This document shows, piece after piece, positions 12,841 through 25,354 of a DNA stretch of 64,000 bases. A program made the position numbers and the translations under genes. Position 1 is the first letter of the stretch, and every line of letters begins with the position of its first letter. Location: the NCBI GenBank assembly GCA_001692895.1, contig KV748240.1, positions 62,001 through 126,000 of the forward strand, written 5' to 3'. Source of the stretch: Cenococcum geophilum 1.58 (Eukaryota > Ascomycota > Dothideomycetes > Gloniales > Gloniaceae). The notes under the pieces are model-generated. The model saw nothing but the letters and a program-made list of their open reading frames with translations. It searched no databases and was not told where the DNA came from.

Positions 12841-15383
12841 TACAACTTTACCAAAAGGTGGCGCCGTACTTTAAAACTTACGCATACCTATCTTCCTATT
12901 AAAAACAATTAATTTCCTAACTTTTAAGACCTAATTCTCACTACATAGCGAGCTAGAGGTGGATTTATTTGTCGTTTTACCCCCTTTTCCCTAATAGAAA
13001 ATTCTTCTTAGGGGTAGTCCTAGCTTATAAGCGAGGTATAGACAGGAATACTAATACTAAATACTAAAACCACAAAATATAGAGGCTAGATTTTCTACTA
13101 CCTTTTAGCCTAATCTCCCTAGAAATCTTCTAGTAGGATTAGTAAGGAGAAAGGGTATAAGGATAGTAAAAACTAGGAACCCCCCTATAATATATAAAAT
13201 GCTAAGGCCTAATAGGTCTAAAAAAAAACCTCCTATAGAAATAAGTGATAAAGATTCTACATCTACTTTTTCTCTCCCTTCTTCTTTTCCTGGCCCGGTT
13301 AGGACAGGAGAAAAAAGAGGTTATCCTTAGTCTTCTCCTAAAAAAGAAAACCAAAAACCTATAAAAAAAAAAGACAATAAAACTAATAACTACTACGGAT
13401 AGTATGGATAATATACCCTCCTTTTCCTTCTCTTTGGAATAATATCTAGGCTTTGCTCTAGAAAGCCTAACCAAGGCCTATATAGGGCTAGAAAAAGAAG
13501 AAAAAAAAAGAAGAAAAAAACAAGTTAAATAGCTAGTGTACTATACACGAAGTATTCTACTAGGAGGAAGTCCCTTTATATAAGAAGAAGAAGAAAAAGA
13601 AGAAGAAAAAGAGAAGGTAAATAATGTCCTAAAAGGACTAGTAGAAGAAGTAAAAGCTCTCCGTAAGGAGGTGGCTTTTACTAAGAAAACTTATATAGAG
13701 AGACTAAAGAGAGACCTCCCTTCTTCGCCCTCTCTACCCTCCTTATTACTACTACTACTACCTTTTAATAGGAGTTCTACTTCTGCTAAAAGTAAGAAAA
13801 AGCAGCTATAAGAAAGGAAGCTAGTCCTAATTACGGACGAAAAGGACTAACCTTTAAATACCTTCTCTATATAAAACAAAGTTAACTAACTATTTATATT
13901 AAAACTATAAGTAAAAAAGCTAGTACTAGCGTCTATATCACGGAACCTTATAGCAAGAACTACGATAGGCTCGTTAATAGGCTAGGTATGTAGGTGATGT
14001 AAGTTAAAGTCAATAACGTAATAATAACTGGTGGAGTGGTTGCCTAACAGATTAACTCTAATTGTATTCTAAGAATTACTACAAGGAAGGAACTACCTAG
14101 GTAGGGACTAAGGGTCCTTAAATACACAACCGTACTCCTATAAAATCCTTCTTATACGTAATATACGTATGCTCTATCTACTTTATTACGGATTATATAG
14201 ATTATACAGATTATACAGATCACGTCACGTGACCTTAGTTACTATTCCTCATTATATGGCTCTATCGGCTCTATCCTAGACTGTGCTTATATTAACCAAC
14301 TAGCTTCTTCCGTCTCTTCTCCAAGTAGTTATAATATCGTACTTAAAGCGTCCGTAATAGTCTATAGCTAAAACTAAAGGAAAATAAAATATTCTCCTTA
14401 TGACTATAGAAGAGTATAATGTAGATTTCCTAGTTAAATATAAGGAGATCTAGTATAACTGCTTTACCTTTTAAAGAGAACAAAAATTAGAACTATAGGT
14501 TTAAATTATAGCGTATAGGGTTCCTACCCTACCTTTCCTAAAAGAAGGAGGCTCTAAGCTTCTAAAAAAAGAAATTAAGACCTTTAATCCTATAAGGATA
14601 TAAGGACTACCTAGATGGATCTTATTTAGTAAAAAAGATATAATCTATAGACTAAATCTGGCTCTATAGTTTTTACTATAGAGAACGAAGAAAAAAGATA
14701 AGAAATCTTTAAGTAAAAAGAGATATTAATTGCAGGTACAGCTACTAAGGTAGTAAAATACCTTAAAGTCTCTCCTACTACGCAGTGCACTAGCTGCTAA
14801 AAAATTGGCTATATAGGAGATAGATGCTCTACTAGAGCCTATAGATTTTATACAGCTATATATTTATCTAAAAACCACTCCTGTTCTACCTGTATAATAA
14901 TAAGTAAGCCCTATAAGCATACTACCCCTCTTTATATTAACTGTAAAGAAAACTACTTTATAAATAGTAAAGATTGCGAGGTCCTAAAAGCAGCTAAGCC
15001 AGTAGGTAATACTAGCTTAAAAGGTTCTATAGAAGAATAAAATAAAACAAATAGGATTCTAGAAGGAGGTAACTCCTACTAGGCTCCTAATAAAAAGATA
15101 TTAAAGAGTAAAAAGATAGAAATAAATTGTAAAAGGATAGGGATAGGTGTTAGGATTTCCTATAGTTTTTCCTACCGTTTTCTTATTCCCTAGTAGCTGT
15201 AGTACCTTAGTATTTCATTAAGGAGCTATAAACCCTTAGGGGTTTATAAACTACTAGGATATAGCTACTAGTATATATTAAGCTACCTATAAAGGATTTA
15301 TATATATAGAACTATAGCGCTATAGCCCAAAGGCTATATGCGTAGTATTGTACGTAGTATAATACAATTAGGCATTTAAAAAA
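12841..15383 (+). mobile_element. Internally deleted Tad1-like LINE
   Basis: A 14-bp duplication, AAGATGCTTAATTA, flanks this 2.5-kb copy at 12,827-12,840 and 15,384-15,397. Its 5' end matches the 5' end of the LINE at 65-6,738. ORF1 with zinc knuckles (about 14,760-15,010) is retained. The sequence then jumps from just after ORF1 to the 3' UTR at about 15,140, so ORF2 is missing. Both termini are intact. It could be a non-autonomous derivative that moved as a deleted RNA, or a copy deleted after insertion. Confidence 0.85.
13936..14359 (-). repeat. Solo LTR of the 16,490-24,442 chromovirus family
   Basis: This 424-bp solo LTR lies inside the deleted LINE. It aligns end to end with the 426-bp LTRs at 16,490 and 24,017. 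A perfect 5-bp duplication, GTCTA, flanks it at 13,931-13,935 and 14,360-14,364. The first bases have drifted from TGTAACGG to TATCACGG. Confidence 0.88.
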
Positions 15384-16300
15384 AAGATGCTTAATTAATA
15401 ATAGGAGGCTATACTCCTATTCTATATTAATTAAATAGACCGCCTTAGAGTTGGCGCGCTGTTTTACCAAGTCTATAATTACGCGTAGCGTATCCTTAAG
15501 CTCTATACACCTAACGGCACTAAACTACCTACTCTTAAATATGACTAGATTAAGATATTTAAAAAAAAACCTAATAGTATATAAGGTTAAGTAGAAGCCT
15601 ATAGAGATTAATTAAGCTACTATAAATAATCCTACCGGGATATAGAAATAGTATACTTTATATAGAAATATAAAGAAGTAATAGTATTCTACTATGCGAT
15701 AAATACAACCTTAATATGTCTAAATTTTATATTAGAATTAGTAGCAGCTAGTAGATAATTACGCGTATATTAGACACTAAGAGGATATACTTATCCAGTA
15801 AGATAAATCGCGATTTCGCGTTAATATTAGAGGCTATATCTAATAATAGGGTTATATTTACTTTAGCAGTTATTATTAAAGGCTAATAAATTATATATTA
15901 ATACCTTAATGATATAAGTATACCTAGCAACTATATGCTAGGCACTTAAACTAAAGGCTATTTAAATAACAACCTCGCGTTTAATTGGATTTAGCACTTT
16001 AATAAGTAAAACGCTACTTAATAGATAGTTACGCATTAGCTACTATTACTAGATAGCTATATTTTATACCTTATAAAGGAATTTATATAATATTATAAGG
16101 AGAAGAATATATATTTATTAGCTATTCCGCCCCATATAAGCCACTTTCTATAACTACTTAATATTATTCTCTTTTAGCCGTTTAAGGACTACTATAGAGA
16201 GGCTATTAAGATAGCTGTGCGAATAGACTATATAAACCTTAATACTATTAAATTTCTCTATACTCTACACTAAATTTATATAGCTATATTTAAATCTTTA

Positions 16301-16370
16301 TCTATCCTATTAGGATAGGTAAAGACTAGCCTTATTCTATCCTATTAGGATAGGTAAAGACTAGCCTTAT
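16301..16370 (+). repeat. 35-bp tandem duplication in transposase remnant
   Basis: Two identical 35-bp units (16,301-16,335 and 16,336-16,370) lie side by side. Each contains a short palindrome around TCCTATTAGGA. The length is not a multiple of three, so it would shift the transposase frame. Confidence 0.9.
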
Positions 16371-16489
16371 TCTATATAATCCTAAGGTTATATTAACTAG
16401 ATTACAACGTTAAATAGCTATAGTACGCCTATTTACACTACTACCTACAATACTATAACTACCGCGGCTATAACCTATAGTATTATAAA

Positions 16490-16915
16490 TGTAACGGAAC
16501 CTTGTAGTAAGAACTACGATAGGTTCGTCAATGGGCTAGGTGTGTAGGAAATGCAAGTACAAAAGTCGGTCAACGTAATAACAACTAGTGGAGTGGTTGC
16601 CCAACAGATTAACTCTAATTGTATTCTGAGAATTACTATAAGGAAGGAACTATCTAGGTAGGGACTGAGGGTCCTTAAATACATAACCGTACTCCTAAGA
16701 AAGTTATTGCTCTGTCTACTCTATCTACTCTATTCGCTTTGCAATAGATCTTATAGATTATATAGATTATACAGATCACATCACGTGACTCTGCTTACTA
16801 TTCCTCGTTATATGGTTCTACGGGTTCCATCCTAGACCGTGCTTGTATTAACTAACTAGCTTCTTCCGACTCTTCTCTAAGTAGTCGTAATATTGTACTT
16901 AAAGCGTCCGTAACA
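16490..16915 (-). repeat. LTR (3' in element sense), 426 bp
   Basis: It runs from TGTAACGG to CGTAACA and matches 24,017-24,442 with scattered C:G to T:A differences. It includes a TCACGTGAC-type palindrome near 16,780. Confidence 0.92.
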
Positions 16916-17309
16916 CCATCTCCCTCCTCTCTATCTTTGTCCTTAAAAATTCCTAGCATCTCCAGGTCGTTTACTAGAGGTATAATATCCATCTAATTAA
17001 TTTGGTTAATATCGTTACTTATAATACCTAAAGCACCTTCTTCTTCCTCTATAGCCCGTTAGTCTCGTACCGTTGCTATAATATTGTCTCTTGGTGAGAT
17101 AATGCCATCTCCGTGTTCTTGTTATGCGAAAGAGGGGCTAGTTTGCGTTACGTTGGTAAGTCCTTCGTCCTAGTAACCTTCCTCTTATTTAGAGTGCACT
17201 AGAGCGAATATTCGGTCATCCTATAACATTCGCTCTATCTCTAATATTAAATATACGCGACCTATTACTCTTAATAGTCATCTAGTTCCCTAATTGATTT
17301 GTCTTAGGG

Positions 17310-17640
17310 TCTCGTGTTTAGTTTGAGGCAGAAAAACTTAAGGGTAATCTTGCCGCAGCGCTGGCGGAAGCCCATCGTCGATCCAAAGAATCTGCTCGTG
17401 CCCTTAAGGCTTAGCAGTCTGCCTTTATGAAAGTTTAGCGTCTTTAACGCGTTTGTGAGAAGGTTTGCTCTAAGGAGTAAAAACTTATAAAATAAGGTCT
17501 TTAGGAACTGGGTAATAAAAGAACGGATTCTCCTCTAATAGAGAAGGAAATAGATCCGAGTAGTTCAGCAACTATTCTTCTTGGGTCCCCCTTAGGTAAC
17601 TCGTTCTTTAGCGATCCTTCTTTATTAATACTATCTAACC
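17310..17640 (+). pseudogene. Antisense coiled-coil frame inside chromovirus
   Basis: On the strand opposite gag-pol, between the chromodomain and the LTR, a frame reads a helix-forming stretch EAEKLKGNLAAALAEAHRRS followed by KESARALKA. It continues through several TAG/TAA codons that would be Gln before mutation, and ends in a Ser/Leu-rich segment ending DPSLL. The patch keeps more G and C than its surroundings. Antisense frames of this kind occur in other fungal gypsy elements as far as I know. Function is unknown. Confidence 0.5.
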
Positions 17641-20600
17641 TAATCTCTTCTAATACTTCCGTACCTTTCCTATAGCATTCTTTAAATTCTCTAGTAGCTC
17701 CTAGGTAGTTTTAGTGTAGCCTATCCACTTAACTTTATACTATGTTTTATTGTTAACGTCCTTATAACTAATAATCTTTAAAACTTGCCATTTGTCTTCT
17801 TCCTGTCCTTTGTATATGTCTGCTTTATAGACTGGTGGCTTAATATTTATATATACTAGCTCTAGCATTATAATATGCTATATAGGGTAGATCTTTATTT
17901 TAGCTAGTAGGTTTAACTTAAACGTGATTAGTAAAATCCTCTACGTAATTTTAAAAGGTTCTAGTCTAATATGGTCCAATTTCTTACTTGGTCGTTAACT
18001 TTTGAAATTTTTGTGTAGTAGCCACACTTTATCTCCCTCCTTAAGATCTGGTCCCTTAGATCTCTTAGCATTATAGTACTTTTTTATTTTTTCTTATACT
18101 TTCTTTACTAATTCCATAAGGTCTATATAAAGATTTATTAATGTCTTTATTCTTTCTTTAGCTGTACTACTTGTTTTCTTTACTTACTATGGTAATAACG
18201 ATATTCTCGGCTTATATCCATAATTTGCCTTAAATGGTGATGTGCCTATTCCTTCTTAAGGTGTTATATTGTATGCAAACTATATAACTGGTAATAGCGA
18301 TACCTAATTGTTTTATGCATAATTAATATAATGCCTTAGATACTGCTTTAGCGTCTAATTTAATCTTTCCGTTTAACCGTCTGTCTGTGGATAATATGCG
18401 GTGGAAGTTGCTGCTTAAACTCCTTACTCCGCTAAAAATACTTCCTAGAATGCTGCTATGAATCTTAGGTCTCTATCCAATATAATTTTACTTAGTACTC
18501 TATGTCTTGCAAATACTTCTTTAACGTAGATTCTAGCGACATCTTCCGCTGAGATTTCTTCTGTGTATGCTATAAAGTATCCCCACTTCGTAAGCTTATC
18601 TACTATTACTAAGATCACGTTATGATCTTGTCCGGTGATAGGATCTTTTAATTTTAGTAACTTAATAATAAAGTCCCATAATATGACCTCCTATGGTCTC
18701 TCTGGTGTCTTAATAGGTTGTAGCCCTCTATATAGCTTATGCCTTATTAGTTTATTCCTTTAGCAATCTAGATATTCTTTTATAACCTTTCTAGCTATCC
18801 TCTAGATTCTATTAATAATGTACTCCTTTTGGAGTCTTAACACTAAGCCTATAGCTCTATTATGTCCTTAAGTTAGTCCCTTATAGAAGTCCTCTATAAA
18901 CTACTCTGCTATGCTTCTTAGGATATACCTTACTTCTCGATTTTCGTATATATCCGTCTATAGATCTTCTAGCTATGCTTCTAGAATTCTTTATACCCAA
19001 AAGCTTTCTGGTGTCTTGTAGACCTTCTTTAGTTTATTGTCTTCTTAAGTTACTGTGATTTTTAGGTGATTGTACCTAATTAATCTATTTATATCTTTTC
19101 GTAATAAAGCCCCTAATGGCTTTCCCTTATTTTATAGTTTAGCTTTACGGCTTAAAGTATCTACCCGCGTATTATCTGTACCTTTGGTATACTAAATCTT
19201 AAAATAGTATTCCGTAAGTATCTCTGCCCATCTAACCTGTCTTTAGTTAAGCTCCTTTGTTATTAGGAATTCTATTAGGTTCTTATAATCTGTTTTAACT
19301 ATAAATAGTTTCTCTGTGCCTTATAAGAATGCTCTCTATTTCTTTAATGCTATAACTATACCTAATAACTCCTTATTATAGATGTTATAGTTTAACTCTA
19401 GTAGTGTTATCTTCCGACTATAGTATACTACTAAGTGCTATCTATCTTAATACCTTTATATAAAGCACGCCCCTAATATATAGTCTAATGCATCTATTTC
19501 TATAACCATCTCTAGTCCTAGTTAATAGATCTTAAGAACTGGCTCCTAGGTAAATAACTCTTTAACTTTCTTAAAGAGTTCTCTTTGCTCTTCCCCCTAT
19601 GCCTATAGTTCTTCTTTCTTTATTAATCGCGTAAATGGCTTAATGTCCTTTAACTACTACGCTATAAACCTTCTGCAGTAATTATAAAATCCTAGGAACG
19701 ATTTTAACTATATAACGTTCTCTAGTTCCTACTAATTTACTATAGCCTTGATCTTCTTTAAATCTATGCTAAGTTAGCCTGGTTTAATGATAAATTTAAT
19801 AAAATCGGTCTTCTTAGTAAAGAACTCGCATTTCTTAATTACTACTAGCATCTGTTCTTCTTGTAGTTTCTTTAAGACCCATTTAACGTGTTCCCCGTGT
19901 TCTTCCTCAGTTATTAAGTAGATAATAATATCGTTAAGATATACTATAACAAATTTATCCAAGTATTCTCCTAATATATTATTAATACGCTTCTAGAACG
20001 TTACTAGTGCGTTTATAAGCCCGAATTATATAACTAATAGTTTATATAGTCCTTCCTTTAATCTAAAGGCTGCCTTCTATTTATTACCTTCCTTAATCCT
20101 AATCTAATGGTACGCCTATCTTAGATCTATTTTTATAAAGATTTGCGCATTGCCTATCCTATCTTAGATTTCGCTAATTAAGGGTAAAGGATACCTATCC
20201 TTCCTAGTGATGCTATTTAACTGTCTGTAGTTAATACACAGCCTTAGTTTGCCGTTTTTCTTTAGTACGAATAGTACTAGATAACCCGCTGATAACTGCG
20301 ATGGTCTAATATATCCCTTTTGTAGATTTTCCTAAACAAACTCTTTTAACGCTCTACCTTCTTCTTCGGTAAGCTTATAGATTAGAAAGAACCTTAGACT
20401 TATTCCTAGTTCCAATTCTATTTTATAGTCCTATGCTGTATATTCTAATAGCTTTTCACTTTCTAGTGACCATAGTTTCTTGCCGTACTTATGGTATCTC
20501 TTTAGTACATGGCTTAGTCCTTTTTCTATTTCTTTGTAGGTTGCTCCTACTTAGTACTATACCAACTTAGCTTATTATTATATCTTGCGGCGTTAAGTAT

Positions 20601-23600
20601 CTCTAATATTAACCTGACCTGTAATCTAATTAATCTTTGGATTATATTCCTATAACTAAGGTATGCCTAATACTGCCTCGTCCCGTCCTAATGGTAGGAT
20701 ATTAAAAGACATCTTGATTTATCTTCCTTTAATAGTTATCTAAATAGGTCCTGTTTTAAGATTAATAATCCCTCCTCCGTAGGTTATTGGATCTCCTAAA
20801 ATTGTAACTAATAGGTAAGGTTGCTCCTTTTATCTATAAGGTAGTCCTATTCTCTTAACTACTACTAATAAGATATAGTTTCGCGTTGCTCCACTATCTA
20901 TTAGCGCTTTAAACTGTTAATTTTACTAATTAATTTATAAATTTAGGTATCATCTTTGAATTCCTTTAAGGGTCTGAGGCTCTACTACTGGCTCCCTCTA
21001 GTCCTATGGGCCTCTACTTTTCCCAACTGTTGGCTGCTTAATCCTAGTGCACTTAGCTCGTTCTTTAGCTAATACCTAGTTCGCTTTTTATCTTTAATAT
21101 ACTATAGATATGTGTTTTCTAGGCATTCCCACTACTATCGTCCGTCTAAGCATTCTTCTGTAAGGAATCTTCCTGGTTAAAGTGCTAAACTTCCTTCCTC
21201 TTAGGCCTCTACTGGATGCCATCCATATATATATTTGGTATTCCTATACTATTACTTATCTATCATCCAGTATATCCTTATAGGGTATTTCCAATTCTTT
21301 TCTTTTGGATTCTTATGTATTTTATATATATCATCTACGCACGCAATCCATGATAACGTATAGTATGCTAGGTGCTTTAGGTTAACTCTTGGCTCGTCTT
21401 CGTCCCTAAGTTTAAACCTTTATCGTGCTAATCTAAACGTTACGACTTTATTTGTAGGTACTAAAATGCGTCTCTTACTTCTCTAGTCCTTTAAACGTTC
21501 CTCTAGATCCTTTAACGTTATAATTAAGGCTCCTTTAATATACGTTATGGCCTTCTCTATAATTAGGTAGTTTTAGATAACTTTCTTATCCAACCACATG
21601 TAGAAATCTTCCCACTCATTATTATGCCTTTGCCTATACCACTTTTAGTACAGCTGCTGGAGTATATATGGTCTGTCTATAAGGAAATATCTCTTTATTG
21701 CTGTATTGTGACAGCCTTTAGTATATCGTTCCTTGAACCTAGTAGGAATCCTTAGATCCTCTTCTTATTCCAATTTAGTAAGCCACTTAGCCCTTAGTGT
21801 GCCTACTCTCAGCCTATTAGTGATTCTTTATACTAGTGCTCTATCCTTTATACGTCCCAATGTGCTAGATCTTTTATCTAGTTTCTGTTCTTACCATGNG
21901 ATAATTCTTTGCCTAAATTCTTCTATGGTTTCTTTTGGTTTGCGCCTTACGCTCTAATTCTTAAAGTTGTCTTACTTCTTAATCCTAGTATTAATTTTTT
22001 AATCTTTAGTCCAAACGCTTCGTTTAACTAGTAAATCCTCTAGGTCTATATATTCGTCTTCTAGTCTAATTACTATTTATACCGCAGATTCTCTAATCTA
22101 TAAAGAAGCTCCTGGCCTCTTGCCTATAGGTGTCTTAATTCATACTCCGAATCCTTAACCCTTTAGGTTCTTTAATCCCGAACTTATTTCTGACTTAAGT
22201 TTAGCCCCTACCTTAGTCTAATTAGGCTTAACTAGTATCCTCGTCTTATCTTAAGAGTCCTAGATCTCACTTATCTCGTCTTAAAAATCTTGTGCCGTTA
22301 GGAATTCTTATCCCGAGCTCATTCGTATGTTTTTAAACTAAGCTACTGCTCTGCTCCATTAGTTTCTGTCCGTTGTGGGTCCTTAAGCTTGCCTTATCTT
22401 ATCTTAAGAATCTTAGTCGTCTCTTATCTCTTCTTAAGAATCTTAAGCCTTTGGCCTTTTGCCTTTATCGAGTGCCGAAGTGGTTCGCTATCCTACTTCT
22501 CTTGCGTCTTATAAAGCGATAGATATCGTGTCTAGTAGGGTTTTGATCCCTACTAATATTCCCTATTTTATAGTGGAATCATCCTCTGCCTTTAGTATGA
22601 TATCTCCAAGGTCTACTCGCTCCCAGTAAGCGGCCCTTATTACCTCATTATTACGGAATATTTCGCCTGGGTTAAATTCATCGTCCTTAATATCCGATCT
22701 GCGAACTGGTTTGTTAGTTCCTCTGTATCCTACAGGTGCTAGCTCCTATAGCTAATAGCTTACGCCGTACTTAGCGTCCTTATAAATTTGGCATACGTTA
22801 TTATAACAAAACGCAAAACTTTTAATTAAACATTCTTTTATTCCTTGTAGTATATTATCGTCCCTCTATATATATATATCGTCTGCTAGTCTTATGCCTT
22901 TTACTATATAGTAACTCTACCCACTTCTATAGTCTCTAATGTAATAACCCTATTTTCCGCAATTTATGCAAGCTCCCTCTTTAAACCATTTCTCTTATTA
23001 TAGAGTCCGCCTAAATGTCTTCTGCTATTAAAATCCCTAATTTGGCCTCTGCTCCTTAGACCTTTAATTACTTAATTCTTATCCTCTAGGTTTCTATGGT
23101 TTGCTCCATCTCTTATAGGCTTCTTTGGTACTACTTAGGTCTATTAGCTCTGCGCCATACCATAGTTTCTAACTTAGCTTTTATTGTTGCGTACTCTGCG
23201 CCTTATATAACTATAGAACTTTATCCTAGCCTCTCTTAGCCTATTCCCTTTAGTAGATCCGATTGTTAATCTTAATTGCCTAATCTATTAGTTCCCTTAG
23301 GGTGTCCGCATCTTCTATTAGGATAATCGCGTCCTAGACTTTAGCCTTAAGTCCCTGTTTATACTATGCCATAAGCGCCTTATTATTCCACTCTACTTAT
23401 ATTGCTAGTGTCTAGAACTATATTATATACTTAATTACTAAAGTTTGTTATATAAGGTTCTGGAGTTTTCTTTCCGCTATAGTTGTTTCTTCCAGGTCTC
23501 TAAATATCTGTGTAAGTCGTTTTGCGAATTCTTCCCAGCTTAAGAACATAAATCGCACGTCTTAGTTAGTGATTATTATTCCGTTTGCCTATATCTCTAT

Positions 23601-23972
23601 AAAGTAGGGTTCGAACTACTTAAGTGCTTTTCCTAATAAGAATAGTCCTGCATAGGCTATCCGATCTATAGGTATAGGTAACTTTACTCCCTCCTATAAG
23701 ACCTTAAAGTATATCTGCGTAAGGAATCCTTTAAGCTTTAACCTTTCTCCTGTGAATCTCTTAATTAATAGTAGCTTAATCTTTGCTGCTCCTATCCCGT
23801 TAAGTCTTTCTTCTAATACTATATTGTTAGCTGTTAACTAGTTAACTATTTCCTGTAGCTGTCCAACCGTCACAGGTTGCTATAAGTTAGTATCTGCTAT
23901 ACTAGTGTCACCTCCTGTCCTTAAAGTAGTTGCTGCCGTTAATGGCGTTATAGTAGCTGCTTTTGGTGGCAT
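17640..23972 (-). pseudogene. Chromovirus gag-pol with C-terminal chromodomain, broken
   Basis: From an ATG at 23,972 the minus strand reads a gag-like region beginning MPPKAATITPLTAATT (23,972 to about 22,900). Reverse transcriptase follows with YLNDIIIY near 19,930 (catalytic YLDD with one Asp changed). RNase H lies at about 19,550-19,150. Integrase at about 18,640-18,180 keeps a YYPQTDGQTERLN block. A chromodomain at about 17,800-17,640 has QYKVKWIGYTKTTWE. Chromodomains steer integration to marked chromatin. Dozens of TAG/TAA stops close the frames. Confidence 0.85.
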
Positions 23973-24016
23973 GTTATTTAACTTCTTATATTAATACCGT
24001 AACTAGGTAGTAATTG

Positions 24017-24442
24017 TATAACGGAACCTTGTAGCAAGAACTACGATGGGTTCGTTAATGGGCTAGGTATATAGGAAATGTAAGTATAAAAGTTGGTTAA
24101 CGTAATAATAACTGGTGGAGTGGTTGCCTAATAGATTAACTCTAATTATATTCTAAGAATTACTACGAGGAAGGAACTATCTAGGTAGGGACTAAGGGTC
24201 CTTAAATACACAACCGTACTCCTAAGAAAGTTGTTGCTCTGTCTGCTCTGTCTGCTCTATTTGCTCTGCGACAGATCTTACAGATCATATAGATTATATA
24301 GATCACATTACGTGACTCTGCTTACCATTCCTCGTCACATGGTTCCACGGGTTCCATCCTGGACCGTGCTTGTATCAACCAACTAGCTTCTTCCGACTCT
24401 TCTCCAAGTAGTCGTAACATTGTACTTAAAGTGTCTGTAATA
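24017..24442 (-). repeat. LTR (5' in element sense), 426 bp
   Basis: This is the partner of 16,490-16,915. Its first bases read TATAACGG instead of TGTAACGG, a G to A change in the terminal TG that fits RIP. It should hold the element's promoter and transcription start. Confidence 0.9.
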
Positions 24443-25003
24443 ATAAATACCTAGTATACCGCGTAGCTTATAGATAACAATAAACCGAGTTCGCAGCTTT
24501 ATTATTAAGCAGCCTAATAGGGTAAGGAATTCTTTATTAATGCTTTATAAGAGCGCTAGGAAAAGCGCTATACTTTACTTATTAGTAGAGGAGGACCTAT
24601 ATTTAATATAGGTAGCAGTATACGCCTATATAAAGCGTTAAAGGACTAACTAACAGGTTGTTTAAAAGGGAGGCTTAATACCTATAGTAGATGGACGGCT
24701 TAAAGTATTATAACGAGTTTAAAAGGAAGTAGAGAAAGTAGGTAGGGCAGCTGCATATACAGTAAAGAAGTAGGCAAAAGAGGACGCTACACAACATGCA
24801 GAGGCCTTAGACTCGTAATATTTGGCAGGATTATAGCTAGGCTATTGCTTAAGGTGCTCCACCAAGGATTTCTGTATATATATAGCCTACGCGGAAATCT
24901 ACGGCTTTAAAATTATGTGGTGGGGCTCGTGTTCCGTTAAGCTCGGTGTTCCGTTAAGCTGCGTAGGACTATAAGCGTAAGCGAATAGTCCGTGGGGCGG
25001 ATA

Positions 25004-25354
25004 GAGGGGAATTTTATGATTAAATGCTACCTAAATAAATGTTTAGATAATGCATAAGCAAAACTCCATATTGGTGACATCGCTATGGATTAAAAAAAAC
25101 CACCCAGTGCCTGGCAGGAGAACCAATATTGGGATGGCCACTCAGCCCGTGCATGATAGCCAATACAATCATGATCACCGCCTTGGGTGTCTTAAATGCT
25201 GCCCACTATGTCCACCATTTAGGTACGTCGAATTGCATTATTCGCAATAAATTCGATTTCGACATCGAAGTGACCAGGGCGCGCCAATATCACTAAAGAA
25301 TGATAGGGCCCTAAGTTATCACTTCAAAATTAAGTAAGAAGGCAAAAGCTTTGT
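25004..25354. other. Island edge and eaf3 3' flank
   Basis: Composition changes from RIP-like to ordinary within about 60 bp after the Fot1 TIR. There is no convincing gene. A 13-bp word, ACCAGGGCGCGCC, at 25,273-25,285 recurs at 28,225-28,237 on the far side of the island. This region should contain the 3' UTR and polyadenylation site of eaf3. Confidence 0.5.

Larger units (their letters stand above)
16490..24442 (-). mobile_element. Complete chromovirus, 7,953 bp
   Basis: This Ty3/gypsy element has 426-bp LTRs at 16,490-16,915 and 24,017-24,442 and a perfect 5-bp duplication, ATAAA, at 16,485-16,489 and 24,443-24,447. Coding is on the minus strand. The base next to the 5' LTR (element sense) begins a 9-nt primer site complementary to its own LTR: plus-strand GTAGTAATT at 24,008-24,016 against AATTACTAC in the LTR near 24,155. 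This fits Tf1/sushi-type self-priming. The copy is strongly RIP-mutated throughout. Confidence 0.92.
12700..24700 (+). pseudogene. Fot1-like transposase, in three pieces
   Basis: Coding remnants lie at about 12,700-12,840, 15,398-16,489 and 24,448-24,700. The clearest stretch is near 16,105-16,240, where the plus strand reads a PPHISHFLQ motif followed by F-KDYYREAI. This is the C-terminal part of the DDE transposase domain of Fot1/pogo elements, just past the last catalytic acidic residue. It is split by two retrotransposons, carries many RIP stops and has a 35-bp tandem duplication at 16,301-16,370. It cannot make protein. Confidence 0.8.
12537..25001 (+). mobile_element. Fot1/pogo-type DNA transposon, about 1.95 kb net, interrupted
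   Basis: The ends are inverted repeats beginning TCCGCCC. The left runs from 12,537 to about 12,595 and the right from about 24,945 to 25,001, each flanked by the TA dinucleotide (12,535-12,536 and 25,002-25,003) that pogo/mariner elements duplicate. Subtracting the LINE with its 14-bp TSD and the chromovirus with its 5-bp TSD leaves 1,950 bp, the usual Fot1 size. The transposase reads on the plus strand. The right inverted repeat contains a short duplicated block, TCCGTTAAGCT, twice within about 25 bp. Confidence 0.85.

Noticed and set aside
13202-13474. Arg/Phe-rich minus-strand frame
   Set aside because: It lies antisense to the ORF1 leader of the deleted LINE, with low-complexity composition.
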